Shown here one piece after another: positions 19,263 through 27,816 of a DNA stretch of 64,000 nucleotides. This DNA is from DASWIG01 sp965371445 (lineage in GTDB: Bacteria > Acidobacteriota > Thermoanaerobaculia > Multivoradales > J023). The DNA is taken from assembly GCA_965371445.1 (NCBI GenBank), contig CBDUYN010000035.1:1-64000 (forward strand). The letters are read 5' to 3'. The position numbers and the translations under genes were made by a program. Below the pieces are notes generated by a model that did no database searches, was not told the DNA's origin, and saw only the letters and a program-made list of their open reading frames with translations. Position 1 is the first letter of the stretch. Every line of letters starts with the position of its first letter.

Positions 19263-19853
19263 CTAGCCGAGCTGGCCCTCCCGGAGGATTCGGCTCATGG
19301 CCTTGAACTGCGGGTGGTTCTTGTCGCGGGCCCACTCAAAGCCCACCGACTCGAGGTTGGTCAGGACGGCGCCCGCCTGCTGCATGCGCTCCAGGGCCCA
19401 TTGCCGGTGCTCGGCGCCGCGGCCGCTGACCGCCTCCCAGCAGACGTGGACGGCGCTTCCGGCTTCGAGCGCCGCGAGGACCGTCTGCATCACGCAGACA
19501 TGGGTCTCGAGGCCACCGACGACGAGCTGTCGCTCGGCGGGCCCGAGGCCCGGACGAACCTCCTGCAAGGCCCGCTCGAAGCCCGGATCGCCACAACAAC
19601 CGAAGCTGGTCTTGGTCACCCGCCGTTTTTCGGTGGTGAGAGCTTCGAAGTCGGCCAGAAGGTCCGGGTGGGTCGGCCCCAGCCCCTTGGGGTACTGCTC
19701 GGTCAGGACGACCGGGACCTGGAAAAGCTCGGCGAATCTCAGCAGCCGCTGGTTGGCCGCCTTCATGAGCTCGGGCCGGTAGACCATGTCCACGAGCTTG
19801 CCCTGAAGGTCGACGACGACCAGGATCGACCGGTCCACGTCCGCAAGTAGCAT
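19263..19853 (-). CDS. Isochorismatase-family cysteine hydrolase
   Basis: The 196-aa cytoplasmic protein starts at ATG 19853, with AGGAGG upstream. The catalytic triad of the family is visible: D15 in VVVDLQGKL, K81 in VTKTSFGC and C120 in GGLETHVCVMQT. The length and the THVC motif fit the YcaC-like branch. Substrates are usually small amides or esters and cannot be predicted here. The gene is monocistronic and converges on the helical protein gene. Confidence 0.88.
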   Translation of the reverse strand: MLLADVDRSILVVVDLQGKLVDMVYRPELMKAANQRLLRFAELFQVPVVLTEQYPKGLGPTHPDLLADFEALTTEKRRVTKTSFGCCGDPGFERALQEVRPGLGPAERQLVVGGLETHVCVMQTVLAALEAGSAVHVCWEAVSGRGAEHRQWALERMQQAGAVLTNLESVGFEWARDKNHPQFKAMSRILREGQLG

Positions 19854-20031
19854 CGGAAGGCCTCCTCGATGGGATTCTCTTCGGAAGACGCGGCCCACGG
19901 CGACGCCGCCGGGACCTTACGTTTAGCACCGAGGTTATCACGGCGGGCGCTCGTCGTTCTCGTCCTCGCTTCGCGGCCGGCGTTCGTCGACGCCTTGCTG
20001 ACGGCGCTCGAGCACCTGCGGAGAGCTTCGG

Positions 20032-20583
20032 CTACTCGATGGGACCGTTCCTCGCGGTGGCTGCCGGAGCGGCGGCGAGCAGCGCCGGCTGAGGTGCGCC
20101 GGCGTCTTCGCCGTAGTCGACCCACTTGCTGACCGCGTGACCCTCGGCGTCGACTCCGGCCACCAGGATGCGGCCGATCTGGGGGTAGTGGGTCATCGTC
20201 TCGACCAGCTGGGTGTTGATCCAGTGGAAAAGACGCACCCGTCCGCCGGCGTATTCGATGCGGATCGTGTTCTCCTTGCGGTCCCAGTCTTCTCGAACCT
20301 CGCAGGTGCGGAAGCTCGGCGTGCTGGTCATGACGATTCGGTCTTCTCGGCCGTCGCCGTCGACGTCGCGCAGGATCTCGGCGGAGCTTCTCTTCATCAT
20401 CCAGGCAAGCTGCTCGGTCTCGAGCTTGGCGGCCTTGCGAGCCCACTTCTTGCCGCAGGCCTTGTAGACCTGGTTGGCCCCGGCGACGCTCGCCATGGCG
20501 AGCGCCCCGGCCACGACTCCCACGGCTACGAGCACCTTCGGTCGAACGGGGAAGGGGAGACGGCTCGTCGCTGGGCGGGTCAT
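20032..20583 (-). CDS. Membrane-anchored or secreted protein with one calcium-loop-like repeat
   Basis: The 183-aa product starts at ATG 20583 after a near-perfect AAAGGAGG. A hydrophobic segment (about 17-36, VLVAVGVVAGALAMASVAGA) is a signal peptide or anchor. Two Cys (YKACGKKW, RTCEVRED) may pair. DVDGDGREDRIVMTS is a D-x-D-x-D-G loop of the FG-GAP/dockerin kind and may bind calcium. VRLFHWINTQLVETMTHYP and GVDAEGHAVSKWVDYGED suggest a small beta domain. Function is unknown. Confidence 0.7.
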   Translation of the reverse strand: MTRPATSRLPFPVRPKVLVAVGVVAGALAMASVAGANQVYKACGKKWARKAAKLETEQLAWMMKRSSAEILRDVDGDGREDRIVMTSTPSFRTCEVREDWDRKENTIRIEYAGGRVRLFHWINTQLVETMTHYPQIGRILVAGVDAEGHAVSKWVDYGEDAGAPQPALLAAAPAATARNGPIE

Positions 20584-20839
20584 GGCTGGCCTCCTTTCGG
20601 CGCGAAGCGATCGGCTGCATTGCCGGGCGCCTCTACCAGGGCAATCGCAATCGGGCGCCATTTCCGATCGCCCTCACTTGATTACGCGAAAAAACCGAGC
20701 CTTTCCTGTCATCTGCGGCGCGCTTTTTCCAGAGAATTCCTGCGCCGGCGGGGGGGATCGCCCAGGAGGCCGGGTTGCGGGTGAACCTCGGCGTGGTTTC
20801 GGCGTAAGATACGCCAAACCACCGACGAGGCGAGCCCGT

Positions 20840-21658
20840 ATGCCCGATGCAATGACCGAGACAGCCCTGGACCGTGGGACCCTGACCTACCCGACCTTTG
20901 CCGAGCTGCTACCGGAGCAGACCCTCACCGAGGGCCGCTACGAGCTGCGCTTTGCGCGCACCTCGGAGGGGCTCGACGAGCTTCAGCGGCTGCGCTTCGA
21001 GGTCTTCAACCTGGAGATGGGGGAGGGGCTTGAGGCCTCCTACGAAACGGGCCGCGACGCTGACGAATTCGATCCTGTTTGCCACCACCTGATCGTCTGC
21101 GAGCGAGCCGGGGGCGCCATCATCGGCACCTACCGCTTGCAGACGAACGCCATGGCCGAGGCCCACGTGGGTTTCTACTCGTCGGGAGAGTTCGACCTCG
21201 CCGCTTTCGGCAAGGACGTGCTCCGGCAGTCCGTCGAGCTCGGACGGGCCTGTGTGGCCCACGAGCACCGCAACACCCAGGTGCTTTTCTTGCTGTGGAA
21301 GGGGTTGGCCCTCTACGTCGCCTACAACCAGAAGCGGTACTTCTTCGGCTGCTGCTCGCTGACCAGCCAGGATCCCGTGGAGGGACGCGCGGTGACGGCT
21401 TACCTGGAGAAGCACGGTCACCTCCACCCGGAGCTTCGCCTGGAGCCGCAGCCGGGGCTGCGGTGCTATCCTGCCGACGCGGAGCCCGACCCCCGGTTTC
21501 GCGTCAAGATCCCGAAGCTGTTCCGGATCTACCTGCGCCACGGCGCCAAGGTCTGCGGAGCGCCGGCCATCGACCGGCAGTTCAAGACCATCGACTACCT
21601 GGTGCTCTTTGACGTCGAGGCGATGAGCGAGCGCCAAGTGCGGACCTTCTTCGGCTGA
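20840..21658 (+). CDS. GNAT-type N-acyltransferase, OlsB/autoinducer-synthase-like
   Basis: The 272-aa protein (ATG 20840) has the look of the Acetyltransf_5 family, which covers ornithine N-acyltransferase OlsB and acyl-homoserine-lactone-synthase-like enzymes. Motifs are LQRLRFEVFNLEMGEG near the N-terminus, CHHLIVCERAGGAIIGTYRL, SVELGRACVAHEHRN and LWKGLALYVAYNQKRYFFGCCSL. OlsB uses acyl-ACP to acylate ornithine for ornithine lipids. No OlsA-type gene is adjacent, so the amino acceptor is uncertain. GAGG lies about 11 nt before the start. Confidence 0.8.
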   Translation: MPDAMTETALDRGTLTYPTFAELLPEQTLTEGRYELRFARTSEGLDELQRLRFEVFNLEMGEGLEASYETGRDADEFDPVCHHLIVCERAGGAIIGTYRLQTNAMAEAHVGFYSSGEFDLAAFGKDVLRQSVELGRACVAHEHRNTQVLFLLWKGLALYVAYNQKRYFFGCCSLTSQDPVEGRAVTAYLEKHGHLHPELRLEPQPGLRCYPADAEPDPRFRVKIPKLFRIYLRHGAKVCGAPAIDRQFKTIDYLVLFDVEAMSERQVRTFFG

Positions 21659-21686
21659 GCCACAAGCCTACGAGGAGTAAGACCTC

Positions 21687-22184
21687 TTGACCCCGAATCG
21701 AAACATCCACTTCCTACTCCAGGGGCTGGAGCTCTTGGCCTCTCTGGATGCGGAGACCTACTCCACCCCGAGCGCTGGACGGTCGCCGATCGGCGCTCAC
21801 CTGCGCCACGTGGTCGACTATTACCGCTGTTTCCTGCGGGGCCTCGAAGACGGACGCGTCGACTACGACGGCCGCGAGCGCGACCCCGGGATCGAGACCG
21901 ATCCGAAGCAGGCGTCGACGGCGCTCCAAGACCTCGTGGAACGCTTCAAGGGCCTCGACCGCGACGGCGGCGGACGTCCCTTGGAGATCAAGGTCGACAC
22001 CCGGGAAGACGAAGGCGACGTCTGGAGCCGCTCGACGGTGGCCCGCGAGCTCCAGTTCCTGATCAGTCACACCGTGCATCACTACGCGCTCATCGCGATC
22101 CAGCTGCGCCAGCACGGTATCGATCCCGGGGAAGCCTTTGGTGTCGCGCCGTCGACGCTCGACTACCGGCGTCGGAAGTCCTGA
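21687..22184 (+). CDS. DinB-like four-helix protein
   Basis: The 165-aa protein starts at TTG, preceded by GAGGAG. Its four-helix pattern and spaced histidines (GAHLRHVVDYYRCFL near 35, FLISHTVHHYALIAIQLRQHG near 130-150) match the DinB/YfiT superfamily, whose members bind a metal through three His and often act in thiol-dependent reactions. The stop codon overlaps the start of the NRDE gene (TGATG), so the two are translationally coupled. Confidence 0.8.
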   Translation: MTPNRNIHFLLQGLELLASLDAETYSTPSAGRSPIGAHLRHVVDYYRCFLRGLEDGRVDYDGRERDPGIETDPKQASTALQDLVERFKGLDRDGGGRPLEIKVDTREDEGDVWSRSTVARELQFLISHTVHHYALIAIQLRQHGIDPGEAFGVAPSTLDYRRRKS

Positions 22185-22945
22185 TGTGTACGGTGAGCTG
22201 GCTCTACGGCGCCGGCGGCTACGAGCTCCTGATGAACCGTGACGAGCTCCGCCGCCGGAGCTGGGCGGTCGCGCCGCGGCGCTTCGAGCGCCAAGGCGTG
22301 GCCTACCTGGCCCCCGAGGACGGCGACGCCGGAGGCACCTGGATCGCCGTCAACGAGCTCGGAATGACCGTGGCGCTGCTCAATCGCTATCCCGACCGCG
22401 GCGGAGTTTTCGTCAGCCGTGGTCTCCTGACCAAGGAGCTGGCGACCTCGACGAGCGTCGAGGAGGCCGTCGAGCGCTTGACCGAGCGCGGGCACGACGC
22501 CCTCAACTACCGGCCTTTCACTCTCCTGCTCCTGGAGCCCGAGAGCGAGCCGACCGTCCTCCTCTGGGACGGGGAGCTCCTCGCCCAGGTCACCGAGGCC
22601 GTGGCGCCGCCGCTGTCGTCGTCGTCGCTTCATCCGCAGGAGGTCGCTCCGGTGCGGCGGCGGTTGTGGCGCCGGTTGGTGGGGGAGGCGCCGTCGTCCT
22701 CCGTGCTGGTGGGCTTCCACCGCAGCCACGAGCCGGAGCGCGGAGCGTACTCGCCTTGCATGCACCGCGACGACGCACGCACGGTGAGCCTCACCCACGT
22801 CCGGGTGACGCCGGCGGCGGTCGCCGTGAGCTACGCCGACGGTCCGCCGTGCTCGGCCGAGCTTTCGCACCCGCTGACCCTGATGCGCCGGGCCGCGCCG
22901 TCGCGCTGGGCCCTGCCAACGCATCATGCCGCGCCCGTCGGCTGA
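22184..22945 (+). CDS. NRDE-family protein (TANGO2-like)
   Basis: The 253-aa protein begins MCTVSWLYGAGGYELLMNRDELRRR, with the NRDE motif in its usual place after the catalytic-type Cys2. GGTWIAVNELGMTVALLNRYP follows, as in Ntn-hydrolase-like TANGO2/NRDE proteins. Eukaryotic TANGO2 is linked to haem and lipid homeostasis; the bacterial role is unknown. Cys2 directly after Met1 is compatible with an exposed N-terminal nucleophile. Its 3' end overlaps the start of the fusion gene by 20 nt. Confidence 0.88.
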   Translation: MCTVSWLYGAGGYELLMNRDELRRRSWAVAPRRFERQGVAYLAPEDGDAGGTWIAVNELGMTVALLNRYPDRGGVFVSRGLLTKELATSTSVEEAVERLTERGHDALNYRPFTLLLLEPESEPTVLLWDGELLAQVTEAVAPPLSSSSLHPQEVAPVRRRLWRRLVGEAPSSSVLVGFHRSHEPERGAYSPCMHRDDARTVSLTHVRVTPAAVAVSYADGPPCSAELSHPLTLMRRAAPSRWALPTHHAAPVG

Positions 22946-25556
22946 GGCGCCCCCGGCTGAGGCGCCCCCGGCTGAGGCGTCGCCGCGGCGAAGGTGGCTA
23001 CGGCTCCTCGCCGTCCTCTACCTGGCGCTGCTGGCCACCTCGCACCTCGTCCGCTGGTGGACGGCGGACGACGCCGAGCTGCCACCCGGTGCCCGGGAGA
23101 TGGAGCTTCCGGCCTTCGTGGGTGACCGTGAGGTCGAGGGCGAAAAGGTTCGCCTCGCCTACTACGAGTGGGACGACGGTACGCCGCGGCCGCAGGCGGC
23201 ACCCCCGGTGGTCCTTTTGCTCCACGGCAGCCCGGGAAGGGGAGGGAGCTTCGCGCGCCTGGCGCCGCTTCTTGCCGAGCGCTTTCGCGTCCTCGGACCC
23301 GACCTGCCGGGCTTTGCGTCGTCCGAACGCCGGATCCCCGACTACTCGATCCGCGCCCACGCCCGCTACGTCGAGGCCTTTCTCGACGAGCTCGGGATCG
23401 ACGAGGTCCACGTCGTGGGCTTCAGCATGGGGGGCGGCGTGGCCCTGGAGATGGCCGCCCGGCAGCCGGAGCGTCTGCGTTCCCTGACGCTACTCTCGTC
23501 GATCGGCGTCCAGGAGCTCGAGCTCCTGGGGAGCTACCACCTGAACCATGCGGTCCACGGCCTGCAGCTGGGCGCCCTGTGGCTCCTCCGCGAGACGGTG
23601 CCTCACTTCGGCGTCTTCGACGTCGGCGCGGTCGCCTACGCCCGGAACTTCTACGACACCGACCAGCGTCCTCTCGAGGGGATCTTGAAGACCCTGGAGA
23701 TGCCGGTCCTGATCGTCCACGGCGAAGACGACGTCTTGGTGGGCGTGGAGGCGGCGTACGAGCATCATCGATTGGTACCGCAAAGCGAGCTGGAGCTGTT
23801 TGACGCGAGCCACTTCATGGTCTTCCTCCAACCCGAGGAGCTCGCCGAAGCCCTCGCCGCGTTCGTCGAGCGGGTGGAACGGGGGGAGGGACGCAGGCGG
23901 GCTGCGGCCGATCCCGAACGAGTGGCCGCGGCCGCCGCGGAGCGCGTCGCTCTGCCCGAGATCCACGGCTTCGGCCTCGTGGTCTGGATGGCGCTCGCCG
24001 CGGCGGCGACGCTGGTGAGCGAGGACTTGACCTGTATCGGAGCGGGTCTCTTGATCGCCAAGGGGCGGGTGGCTTTTTTCCCCGCGGCCCTGGCCTGCTT
24101 TCTGGGCATTTTCCTGGGTGACCTCATGCTCTATTTCGCGGGCCGGCTCGGACGAGGGTGGCTCGGCCGGGCACCGCTGCGCTGGATCGTGCGTCCGGCC
24201 GACGTCGAGCGCAGCCGGGCGTGGTTCGAGCGCCGTGGTGGGCTCGTCATCTTCCTCAGCCGCTTCCTGCCGGGGACTCGCCTGCCCACCTACGTGACGG
24301 CGGGCCTCCTGCGGATGAACGCTTTTTGGTTCACCCTCCAGCTGCTGGTCCCGGTCGCCCTCTGGACGCCGCTCCTGGTGGGCGCCGCGCAGCTCCTGGG
24401 CGAGCAGGCCTTCGCGTCGCTCGACCTCTTCGAGCGCTACGCCCTGCCGGGTTTCGTCGGCCTCCTGCTCGGGGTCTGGACCGTCCTGACCCTGGGCCGT
24501 TCACTCGCCACCCACCGCGGCCGGCGGCTCTTGCGCGGTTGGTGGCGGCGCAAAGTGGAGTGGAAGCTCTGGCCGGTCTGGCTCTTCTATCTGCCCGTCG
24601 TGGCTCGGGTCCTGGGGCTCGGCATCCGGTACCGGGGGCTGACGCTCTTCACGGCGGCGAACCCGGGGATACCGGCGGGGGGCGGCTTCATCGGCGAGTC
24701 CAAGGCGGAGATCTTGTCGCGGCTCGATCCGCGCTGGGTGGCAACGTTTCGTCCGGTACCGGGAGAGCTGGCCCTCGCCGAGCGGCTGGCGGCGGTGCGT
24801 GCCTTCCGGAAAAGGAATGGCTTCGGCTTCCCGGTGGTCCTCAAGGTCGACCAGGGACAGCGCGGCGCCGGGGTGAGGATCGCCCGCTCCGAGGAGGACG
24901 TCGTCCACTTCTTCAGGACGACGCCGCAGGACGCGATCGTCCAGGAGTACGTCCCGGGGCCGGAGCTCGGGGTCTTCTACGTGCGGCTGCCGGGCGAGGA
25001 GCAGGGACGGATCTTCTCCGTCACCGACAAGCGGCTGCCGTCGGTCGTGGGCGACGCTCGCTCGACCCTGGAGGAGCTCGTCCTGGACGACGAGCGCGCG
25101 GTGGCGATGGCACCGGTCTACCTGAAGGCATTGGGGGAGCGGAGCGCGGAGGTGCCTGCGGCGGGGGAAGAGGTGCGGCTCACCGAGCTCGGCACGCACT
25201 GCCGCGGCGCCGTCTTCCTCGACGGCGCGCGCTTCGCCACGCCGCGGCTCACCGAGGCCGTCGAGCGGATCAGCCGCAGCTTCGACGGCTTCTACTTCGG
25301 GCGCTACGACCTGAAGGCGCCGTCCTACGAGGCCTTCGAAGCCGGACGTGACCTGAAGGTCCTGGAGCTGAACGGCGTGACCTCGGAAGCGACCCACGTC
25401 TACGATCCGCAGGTTCGTCTCGTCGACGCCTACCGGGTGCTCTTCGAGCAGTGGCGCCTGGCCTTCGAGGCGGGGGCTCGAAATCGCGACCGCGGAGTGG
25501 AACCGGTGGGGCTCCTCGAGCTCCTCCGTATGCTGGTCGCGTTCCGGATGCTATGA
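22926..25556 (+). CDS. Alpha/beta hydrolase - DedA - ATP-grasp fusion protein
   Basis: The 876-aa protein has three modules. Residues 23-43 form a membrane anchor, followed by an alpha/beta hydrolase (about 60-310) with oxyanion motif LLHGSPG, nucleophile S167 in GFSMGGG, D269 in HGEDD and H296 in DASHF. Residues about 345-510 form a DedA/VTT-type membrane domain (DLTCIGAGLLIAKG, SRFLPGTRLPTYVTAG with the key Arg, several membrane helices). Residues about 560-860 look like an ATP-grasp domain (FPVVLKVDQGQRGAGVRI, IVQEYVPGPELGVFYV, LKVLELNGVTSEATHVYDP). DedA proteins are flippase-like lipid carriers, so lipid or cell-wall precursor handling is plausible but inferred. The start codon lies inside the NRDE gene. 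Confidence 0.88.
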   Translation: MPRPSAEAPPAEAPPAEASPRRRWLRLLAVLYLALLATSHLVRWWTADDAELPPGAREMELPAFVGDREVEGEKVRLAYYEWDDGTPRPQAAPPVVLLLHGSPGRGGSFARLAPLLAERFRVLGPDLPGFASSERRIPDYSIRAHARYVEAFLDELGIDEVHVVGFSMGGGVALEMAARQPERLRSLTLLSSIGVQELELLGSYHLNHAVHGLQLGALWLLRETVPHFGVFDVGAVAYARNFYDTDQRPLEGILKTLEMPVLIVHGEDDVLVGVEAAYEHHRLVPQSELELFDASHFMVFLQPEELAEALAAFVERVERGEGRRRAAADPERVAAAAAERVALPEIHGFGLVVWMALAAAATLVSEDLTCIGAGLLIAKGRVAFFPAALACFLGIFLGDLMLYFAGRLGRGWLGRAPLRWIVRPADVERSRAWFERRGGLVIFLSRFLPGTRLPTYVTAGLLRMNAFWFTLQLLVPVALWTPLLVGAAQLLGEQAFASLDLFERYALPGFVGLLLGVWTVLTLGRSLATHRGRRLLRGWWRRKVEWKLWPVWLFYLPVVARVLGLGIRYRGLTLFTAANPGIPAGGGFIGESKAEILSRLDPRWVATFRPVPGELALAERLAAVRAFRKRNGFGFPVVLKVDQGQRGAGVRIARSEEDVVHFFRTTPQDAIVQEYVPGPELGVFYVRLPGEEQGRIFSVTDKRLPSVVGDARSTLEELVLDDERAVAMAPVYLKALGERSAEVPAAGEEVRLTELGTHCRGAVFLDGARFATPRLTEAVERISRSFDGFYFGRYDLKAPSYEAFEAGRDLKVLELNGVTSEATHVYDPQVRLVDAYRVLFEQWRLAFEAGARNRDRGVEPVGLLELLRMLVAFRML
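22941..22985. repeat. Three 15-bp tandem units at the start of the fusion gene
   Basis: GCTGAGGCGCCCCCG is repeated twice exactly (22941-22955, 22956-22970) and once with changes (22971-22985). It encodes the Pro/Ala-rich N-terminal EAPPAEAPPAEASP of the fusion protein. The stop codon of the NRDE gene lies in the first unit, so unit number can change without disturbing either frame. Confidence 0.8.
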
Positions 25557-25585
25557 TCGTGCCGATCATAATCCGGAGACCAGCC

Positions 25586-26182
25586 ATGCGACTCGACGAA
25601 ACCTACGTTCCCTTCGCGAATCCTGCCGACCAGATGGAAAAAGGCCTGGAGCTCTGCCGCCGGGGCAACTGGGAGGACGGCCTGGAGCAACTGCGGATGG
25701 CGGCCGAGAGGATGCCGTCGGGCGACGCCAAGCCGAGCCGCTACTACTCCTACCTGGGCTACGCCATCGCGCTGCGGGAGAAGAAGCTCCGTGAGGGAAT
25801 CAAGCTCTGCCGATACGCCATCAAGCAGGAGTTCTACCAGCCTGAGAACTACTGCAACCTGGCGCAGACCTACCTCCTGGCGGGGAACCGGTCCGGGGCC
25901 ATGAAGGCGGTGGCCAAAGGGCTCAAGGTCGACGCCAACTTTCCGCTGCTGCTGCAGCTTCACGCCAAGCTGGGCGCCCGGCGTCCGGCGGCGGTCCCGT
26001 TCCTCTCGCGGAACAATTTCCTCAATCAGATGCTCGGGCGGATACGTCATTCGATGAAGTCTTCGAAGGAGAAGGCGGCGAAGGCGAAAATCGCGGCGCA
26101 GGCGAGGAAAGCGGCGGGAGCGAAGAAGAAAATGGCGGCGAAGAGGCCGCCGAACCGTGCGCCGAGAAAGTCGGCCCCTTAG
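25586..26182 (+). CDS. TPR-like protein with Lys/Ala-rich tail
   Basis: The 198-aa protein is read from ATG 25586, which has GGAG 7 nt upstream. An in-frame ATG at 25553, overlapping the previous stop codon, is the alternative. Residues 15-125 form TPR-like helical pairs (GLELCRRGNWEDGLEQLRMAAER, YYSYLGYAIALREKKLREGIK, YCNLAQTYLLAGNRSGAMKAVAKGL). The last 45 residues are almost only Lys, Ala, Arg and Pro, like the tails of bacterial histone-H1-like proteins, and may bind nucleic acid or the membrane. It is close behind the fusion gene and probably cotranscribed. Confidence 0.75.
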   Translation: MRLDETYVPFANPADQMEKGLELCRRGNWEDGLEQLRMAAERMPSGDAKPSRYYSYLGYAIALREKKLREGIKLCRYAIKQEFYQPENYCNLAQTYLLAGNRSGAMKAVAKGLKVDANFPLLLQLHAKLGARRPAAVPFLSRNNFLNQMLGRIRHSMKSSKEKAAKAKIAAQARKAAGAKKKMAAKRPPNRAPRKSAP

Positions 26183-26487
26183 GTTGGCCTTGGAGTCCTG
26201 GGACATAAAGACCCATGGGTGGCAAGGTCAAGGGACACAAACCGTGGCCCGCATTGATCACGCATCATGGGCGATGGCGACTCGAACGTGCCTCACCTTG
26301 GCCTTGTCTTCGGCCCTCCGCTTCTCTCATCCCTCGTGCCGCAATCGAAACCGGACGGCCGCGACGGTTCCACCGTCCTGCGCTACGAGGGCGATATCCG
26401 CGTCGGCGGACCCTTTCCCACGAGCTTTTTCCGGGACCGTCCCCACCTCGACGTTACGTGCCAGCCCACGGACGAGGTAGTTGACGA
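26183..26487. other. Gene-free junction before the broken caspase gene
   Basis: No frame has a convincing start and product. A + frame near 26395-26480 reads GGPFPTSFFRDRPHLDVTC, faintly like the end of a caspase-like p20 region. It could be another decayed piece of the downstream locus. Otherwise I see nothing here. Confidence 0.3.
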
Positions 26488-27531
26488 ATGGGAGAGGCGC
26501 AGAACGGCGTCAACGTCGTCGTCCTCGACGCTTGCCGCGACAATCCCTTCCGCGGCTTCCGGACCTTGAGCCGCGGCTTGGCGCAGACCCGTGCGCCGAA
26601 AGGGACGCTGATCGCCTACGCCACCGCGCCGGGCGACGTGGCGGCCGACGGCGACGGCCGGAACGGCATCTTCACGGGGCATCTGCTCCAGGCGTTCCGC
26701 GAACCGGGCCTCCAGATCGAGCAGGTCTTCAAGAAGGCGCGCGAGGCCGTCGATGCGGCGACCGGCGGACGGCAAGTGCCTTGGACGTCCTCGTCGCTGG
26801 TCGGAGAGCTGGTGCTCGCGAAGAAGGAGCCCGCACCCGCGTCGCCTCCGCCACCCGTCGTGCAGGAAGGCGCGCTCGAGCTTGCCCTGTGGGAAGAAGT
26901 CAAGGACAGCGAAGCCGTCGCAGAGTTACGGGCCTACCTGAGGAGCTATCCCGAGGGCACTTTCTCGGAGCTTGCGCGCCTGCGGGTTCTTAAGCTTGAG
27001 ATTTTGCCGCCGAGGCAGCCGCGGCCCGGACAGGAGTGGACGGATCCCGGAACCGGAATGACCCTGCGATACATTCCGGCTGGAAAGTTCATGATGGGAA
27101 GCCCCAAAGACGAAGTCGATCGCGAGGAGGATGAAATCCGGCACGAGGTAGAGCTGACCCGAGGCTACTGGATGGGAGAGACGGAGGTGACCCACGGACA
27201 GTGGCTGGAGCTGATGGGAAACAACCCTTCCGCTTTCTCAAGCTGCGGAGATGACTGTCCGGTGGAAACCGTAAGCTGGTACGACGCGGTGACGTTCGCG
27301 AACCGGCTGTCGGAAAAGGCCGAACTGCCCGGTTGCTATGAGCTGACCTGCGAGGGATCCCCGGGTGAGAAGGGATACGTCTGCTCCACGGTAGAGTTGA
27401 AGGATCTGACCTGCGAAGGATATCGGCTGCCCACGGAGGCTGAATGGGAGCACGCGTCCGGAGCGGAGGGCGAAGGAGCCTCGGGTGCGCTCTGGCTCCT
27501 TCTCAGTCCGTCCCGGATGCGAAGAGGCTGA
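26488..27531 (+). pseudogene. Truncated caspase-like / sulfatase-modifying-factor fusion
   Basis: The open frame (347 codons) starts inside a peptidase C14 (caspase-like) domain: NGVNVVVLDACRDNPFRGF holds the catalytic Cys, and APKGTLIAYATAPGDVA follows. The upstream half with the His (S-G-H-G type) is missing. After a linker comes an FGE/SUMF1-type domain (PAGKFMMGSPKDE, YWMGETEVTHGQWLELMG, NPVETVSWYDA-like, YRLPTEAEWEHAS), which breaks off into unrelated GALWLLLSPSRMRRG. Both domains are therefore incomplete. Intact versions of this fusion are known as candidate signalling or immune proteases. GC content falls toward the 3' end. I read this as a relic, possibly left when the HicAB cassette arrived. 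Confidence 0.7.
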
Positions 27532-27561
27532 CCGGCTCGGAGTCGTCTTGAGCGCCAGGAC

Positions 27562-27590
27562 TTGTCCGAACGCCCGAGAGTAGCTACAAT
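27562..27590 (+). promoter_or_regulatory. Promoter of the HicAB operon
   Basis: TTGTCC (27562-27567) and TACAAT (27585-27590) are exactly 17 bp apart, matching sigma-70 consensus at 4/6 and 5/6. The expected start near 27597 gives a leader of about 25 nt to the ATG at 27622 and rules out the longer reading of hicA. Confidence 0.6.
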
Positions 27591-27621
27591 CGTCCTGCAC
27601 AAGATTGGCGAAACCCACCAG

Positions 27622-27816
27622 ATGCCGAGGAAAGTCAGAGAGCTGGTCAGGGACTTGACGAAGGCGGGGTTCGTCGAGTCAGGAGGCAAGGGCAGCCACA
27701 GGAGATTCAAGCACACCGGTGGAGCCAAGGTGACGGTCAGCGGAAATCTGGGCGCAGACGCCAAAGCCTACCAGGAGCTGGAAGTGACCCGCGCGATTCA
27801 GGAGTCTCAGCGATGA
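27622..27816 (+). CDS. hicA: HicA-type mRNA interferase toxin
   Basis: The 64-aa product is the usual HicA length. It carries the dsRBD-like core VRDLTKAGFVESGGKGSHRRFKH, with catalytic H26 in GSHRRF, and ends in the AYQELEVTRAI helix. HicA cleaves mRNA without needing ribosomes and is neutralised by HicB. The start at 27622 is chosen over an upstream in-frame TTG because the promoter overlaps the latter. The stop overlaps the hicB start (ATGA), so toxin and antitoxin are coupled. Confidence 0.85.
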   Translation: MPRKVRELVRDLTKAGFVESGGKGSHRRFKHTGGAKVTVSGNLGADAKAYQELEVTRAIQESQR

